This document shows, piece after piece, positions 6,120 through 6,843 of a stretch of 6,843 nucleotides of DNA (position 1 is the stretch's first letter; each line of letters starts with the position of its first letter). Source of the DNA: JBPEXY01 sp052031065. GTDB lineage: Bacteria; Pseudomonadota; Gammaproteobacteria; Immundisolibacterales; Immundisolibacteraceae. The stretch spans positions 1 to 6,843 of the forward strand of contig JBPEXY010000291.1 of NCBI GenBank assembly GCA_052031065.1, read 5' to 3'. The translations under genes and the position numbers were made by a program. Under the pieces are notes generated by a model. That model was not told the DNA's origin. It made no database searches and saw only the letters and a list, made by a program, of their open reading frames with translations.

Positions 6120-6344
6120 ATGCTGATATTGACCCGCCGTGTTGGTGAAGCCGTGATGATCGGTGATGACATAAAAATATCGGTGCTGGGCGTTAAAGGC
6201 AATCAGATCCGTCTCGGAGTTTCTGCGCCGCGAGAGGTGGCGGTTCACCGTGAGGAGATCTATCAGCGCATTCAGCGCGAAAATGGGGCTGACGGAGAGG
6301 GAGATTGGGAGCGGCTACAGGCCGTTGCCAGCAGTGCCGACTGA
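6120..6344 (+). CDS. csrA: Carbon storage regulator CsrA (RsmA family)
   Basis: RNA-binding homodimer that recognises GGA motifs in mRNA leaders and controls translation and stability of messages for carbon metabolism, motility, biofilm and virulence traits. Residues 1-55 are clear: MLILTRRVGEAVMIGDDIKI, LGVKGNQIRLGVSAP, then VHREEIYQRIQ. The RNA-contacting L4 and R44 are both present. At 74 residues it is longer than E. coli CsrA or Pseudomonas RsmA (61 each); the extra tail, about 56-74, is acidic then alanine-rich (GADGEGDWERLQAVASSAD). The start has a good ribosome binding site (AGGGAGAGA, 6106-6114). Its position after alaS-lysC and before tRNA-Ser is the conserved arrangement. A terminator follows the stop. 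Confidence 0.97.
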   Translation: MLILTRRVGEAVMIGDDIKISVLGVKGNQIRLGVSAPREVAVHREEIYQRIQRENGADGEGDWERLQAVASSAD

Positions 6345-6352
6345 TCTTAAAT

Positions 6353-6374
6353 AACCACACTACCGGTGGTTTTT
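6353..6374 (+). terminator. Intrinsic terminator of csrA
   Basis: AACCAC (6353-6358) pairs with GTGGTT (6366-6371) around a seven-base loop, and a T run spans 6370-6374. It begins nine bases after the csrA stop. The stem is short but G-C rich in the middle, so termination may be incomplete. It separates csrA from the promoter of the tRNA-Ser gene. Confidence 0.6.
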
Positions 6375-6377
6375 GCC

Positions 6378-6406
6378 TTTACCGGCGCGGCGCGCAACGT
6401 TATCCT
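6378..6406 (+). promoter_or_regulatory. Promoter of the tRNA-Ser gene with GC-rich discriminator
   Basis: TTTACC (6378-6383, 4 of 6 to the -35 consensus) and TATCCT (6401-6406, 4 of 6 to the -10) have the ideal 17-base spacing. The bases after the -10 (6407-6416) are ATGCGCCCCC, a GC-rich discriminator of the kind found in stable-RNA promoters repressed by ppGpp and DksA. The tRNA begins at 6417, so transcription would start only a few bases before it. Confidence 0.5.
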
Positions 6407-6416
6407 ATGCGCCCCC

Positions 6417-6507
6417 GGAGAGATGGCCGAGTGGCTGAAGGCGCTCCCCTGCTAAGGGAGTATGGGTTAATCGCCCATCGAGGGTTCGAATCCCTCTCTC
6501 TCCGCCA
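6417..6507 (+). tRNA. tRNA-Ser(GCT)
   Basis: A complete type II cloverleaf. The acceptor stem GGAGAGA (6417-6423) pairs with TCTCTCC (6497-6503), then a G discriminator (6504) and an encoded CCA (6505-6507). The anticodon stem is CTCCC/GGGAG with loop CTGCTAA, giving anticodon GCT at 6451-6453, which reads AGC and AGU. The long variable arm has ATGGG (6462-6466) pairing with CCCAT (6474-6478), as expected for serine. The T arm is GAGGG-TTCGAAT-CCCTC (6480-6496). Confidence 0.98.
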
Positions 6508-6524
6508 TTTAACTATCTGATAGA

Positions 6525-6530
6525 TATAAA
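6525..6530 (+). promoter_or_regulatory. Possible -10 element between the tRNAs
   Basis: TATAAA at 6525-6530 matches the -10 consensus at 5 of 6 in an AT-rich stretch (6508-6540). It would start transcription near 6537-6540, just before the structured segment. No -35 is visible at the proper distance; that position is the CCA end of the tRNA-Ser gene. It may simply be AT-rich spacer. Confidence 0.2.
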
Positions 6531-6546
6531 TAAAAAATAGGTTTGT

Positions 6547-6651
6547 TCGGTCCATTGGCTGTTATTTGGCTTTGTTATCACCAAAGCCTGTCTAAAGCAG
6601 ACAGATGGCGACCGATGGGCTTCAATCGGATTGACGCAACGGGCCTTTTTT
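6547..6651 (+). ncRNA. Candidate structured RNA (nested hairpins plus T run) between two tRNA genes
   Basis: A closing stem pairs TCGGT-CCAT (6547-6555) with ATGG-ACCGA (6605-6608 and 6611-6615), nine pairs with a two-base bulge. Inside it are two perfect hairpins: GGCTTTG/CAAAGCC (6568-6574 with 6582-6588) and TGTCT/AGACA (6589-6593 with 6599-6603), forming a three-way junction. A further hairpin TCAAT-CGG-ATTGA (6622-6634) and six T (6646-6651) follow. It could be an independent small RNA, a trailer cut from the tRNA-Ser transcript, or an elaborate terminator of that gene. Only one GGA is present, so it is not a CsrB/RsmZ-type CsrA sponge. I do not recognise a known family, and expression is not shown. 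Confidence 0.35.
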
Positions 6652-6718
6652 AGAGATAATCGCCGGCCTTTCAGGTCCAGACATTCAATTAAAGAGCAGC
6701 TGTAGGGTAAACCAGGGT

Positions 6719-6747
6719 TTGACGGCTCCGTTCACACTACCTACTGT
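6719..6747 (+). promoter_or_regulatory. Candidate promoter of the tRNA-Arg gene
   Basis: TTGACG (6719-6724) matches the -35 consensus at 5 of 6. Seventeen bases later TACTGT (6742-6747) keeps the first two and last bases of the -10. Transcription would start near 6754, about a dozen bases before the tRNA. This suggests the tRNA-Arg gene is transcribed on its own and not only with tRNA-Ser. Confidence 0.45.
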
Positions 6748-6765
6748 TCTAGTCTTTATAAGTGC

Positions 6766-6842
6766 GCGCCCGTAGCTCAGCTGGATAGAGTACCTGGCTA
6801 CGAACCAGGCGGTCGGGAGTTCGAATCTCTCCGGGCGCGCCA
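6766..6842 (+). tRNA. tRNA-Arg(ACG)
   Basis: Complete 77-base cloverleaf at the right edge. The acceptor GCGCCCG (6766-6772) pairs with CGGGCGC (6832-6838), followed by a G discriminator and an encoded CCA (6840-6842). The anticodon stem is CCTGG/CCAGG with loop CTACGAA, giving anticodon ACG at 6800-6802. Its A34 is normally edited to inosine by TadA to read CGU, CGC and CGA. The T arm is GGGAG-TTCGAAT-CTCTC with one G-T pair. In E. coli several tRNA-Arg copies follow tRNA-Ser at this locus; whether more copies follow here is beyond the window. Confidence 0.98.
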
Positions 6843-6843
6843 T

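Noticed and set aside
6305..6520. 71-residue + strand ORF across the csrA end and tRNA-Ser
   Set aside because: It overlaps the csrA terminator and the entire tRNA gene, and has no ribosome binding site.
6508..6765. CsrB/RsmZ-type CsrA-sequestering RNA near csrA
   Set aside because: Such RNAs carry many GGA motifs in hairpin loops; this interval has a single GGA.

Overview
The window looks like the chromosome of a free-living gammaproteobacterium of moderately high GC. The gene order recA-recX-alaS-lysC-csrA-tRNA-Ser(GCT)-tRNA-Arg(ACG) is the clearest sign. lysC between alaS and csrA is the arrangement known from Pseudomonas-like and related lineages rather than from Escherichia coli, where lysC lies elsewhere. 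All protein genes are on the + strand. I see no insertion sequence, phage gene, CRISPR array or sign of recent transfer, so this is a conserved core locus.

Layout. Bases 3-233 carry the 3' end of a 2'-5' RNA ligase-like / RNA 2',3'-cyclic phosphodiesterase gene (thpR), cut by the window edge and recognisable by its second HxTL motif. Bases 234-432 hold a strong hairpin (245-276) and the recA promoter region. No canonical gammaproteobacterial LexA box (CTGT-N8-ACAG) is present there, but a GTTC-N7-GTTC direct repeat is. recA (433-1491) overlaps recX (1488-1976) by four bases. alaS follows at 2039-4642. A 128-base gap then holds a hairpin, a short ORF with a good ribosome binding site and a weak terminator-like hairpin, all just before lysC (4771-5985). 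lysC contains an in-frame internal start with a good Shine-Dalgarno sequence at 5506, fitting a separate beta subunit. A leader with four GGA triplets precedes csrA (6120-6344). After a csrA terminator come a tRNA promoter with a GC-rich discriminator, tRNA-Ser(GCT), a 258-base interval with nested inverted repeats ending in a T run, and tRNA-Arg(ACG) at the right edge.

How it works together. RecA and RecX form a recombinase/modulator pair made from one message. AlaRS and the two tRNAs serve translation, LysC opens the aspartate-family amino acid pathway, and CsrA is a global post-transcriptional regulator that probably controls its own leader. The coding genes are ordinary. The parts that deserve a second look are non-coding: the recA control region, the lysC leader, the csrA leader and the structured interval between the tRNAs.
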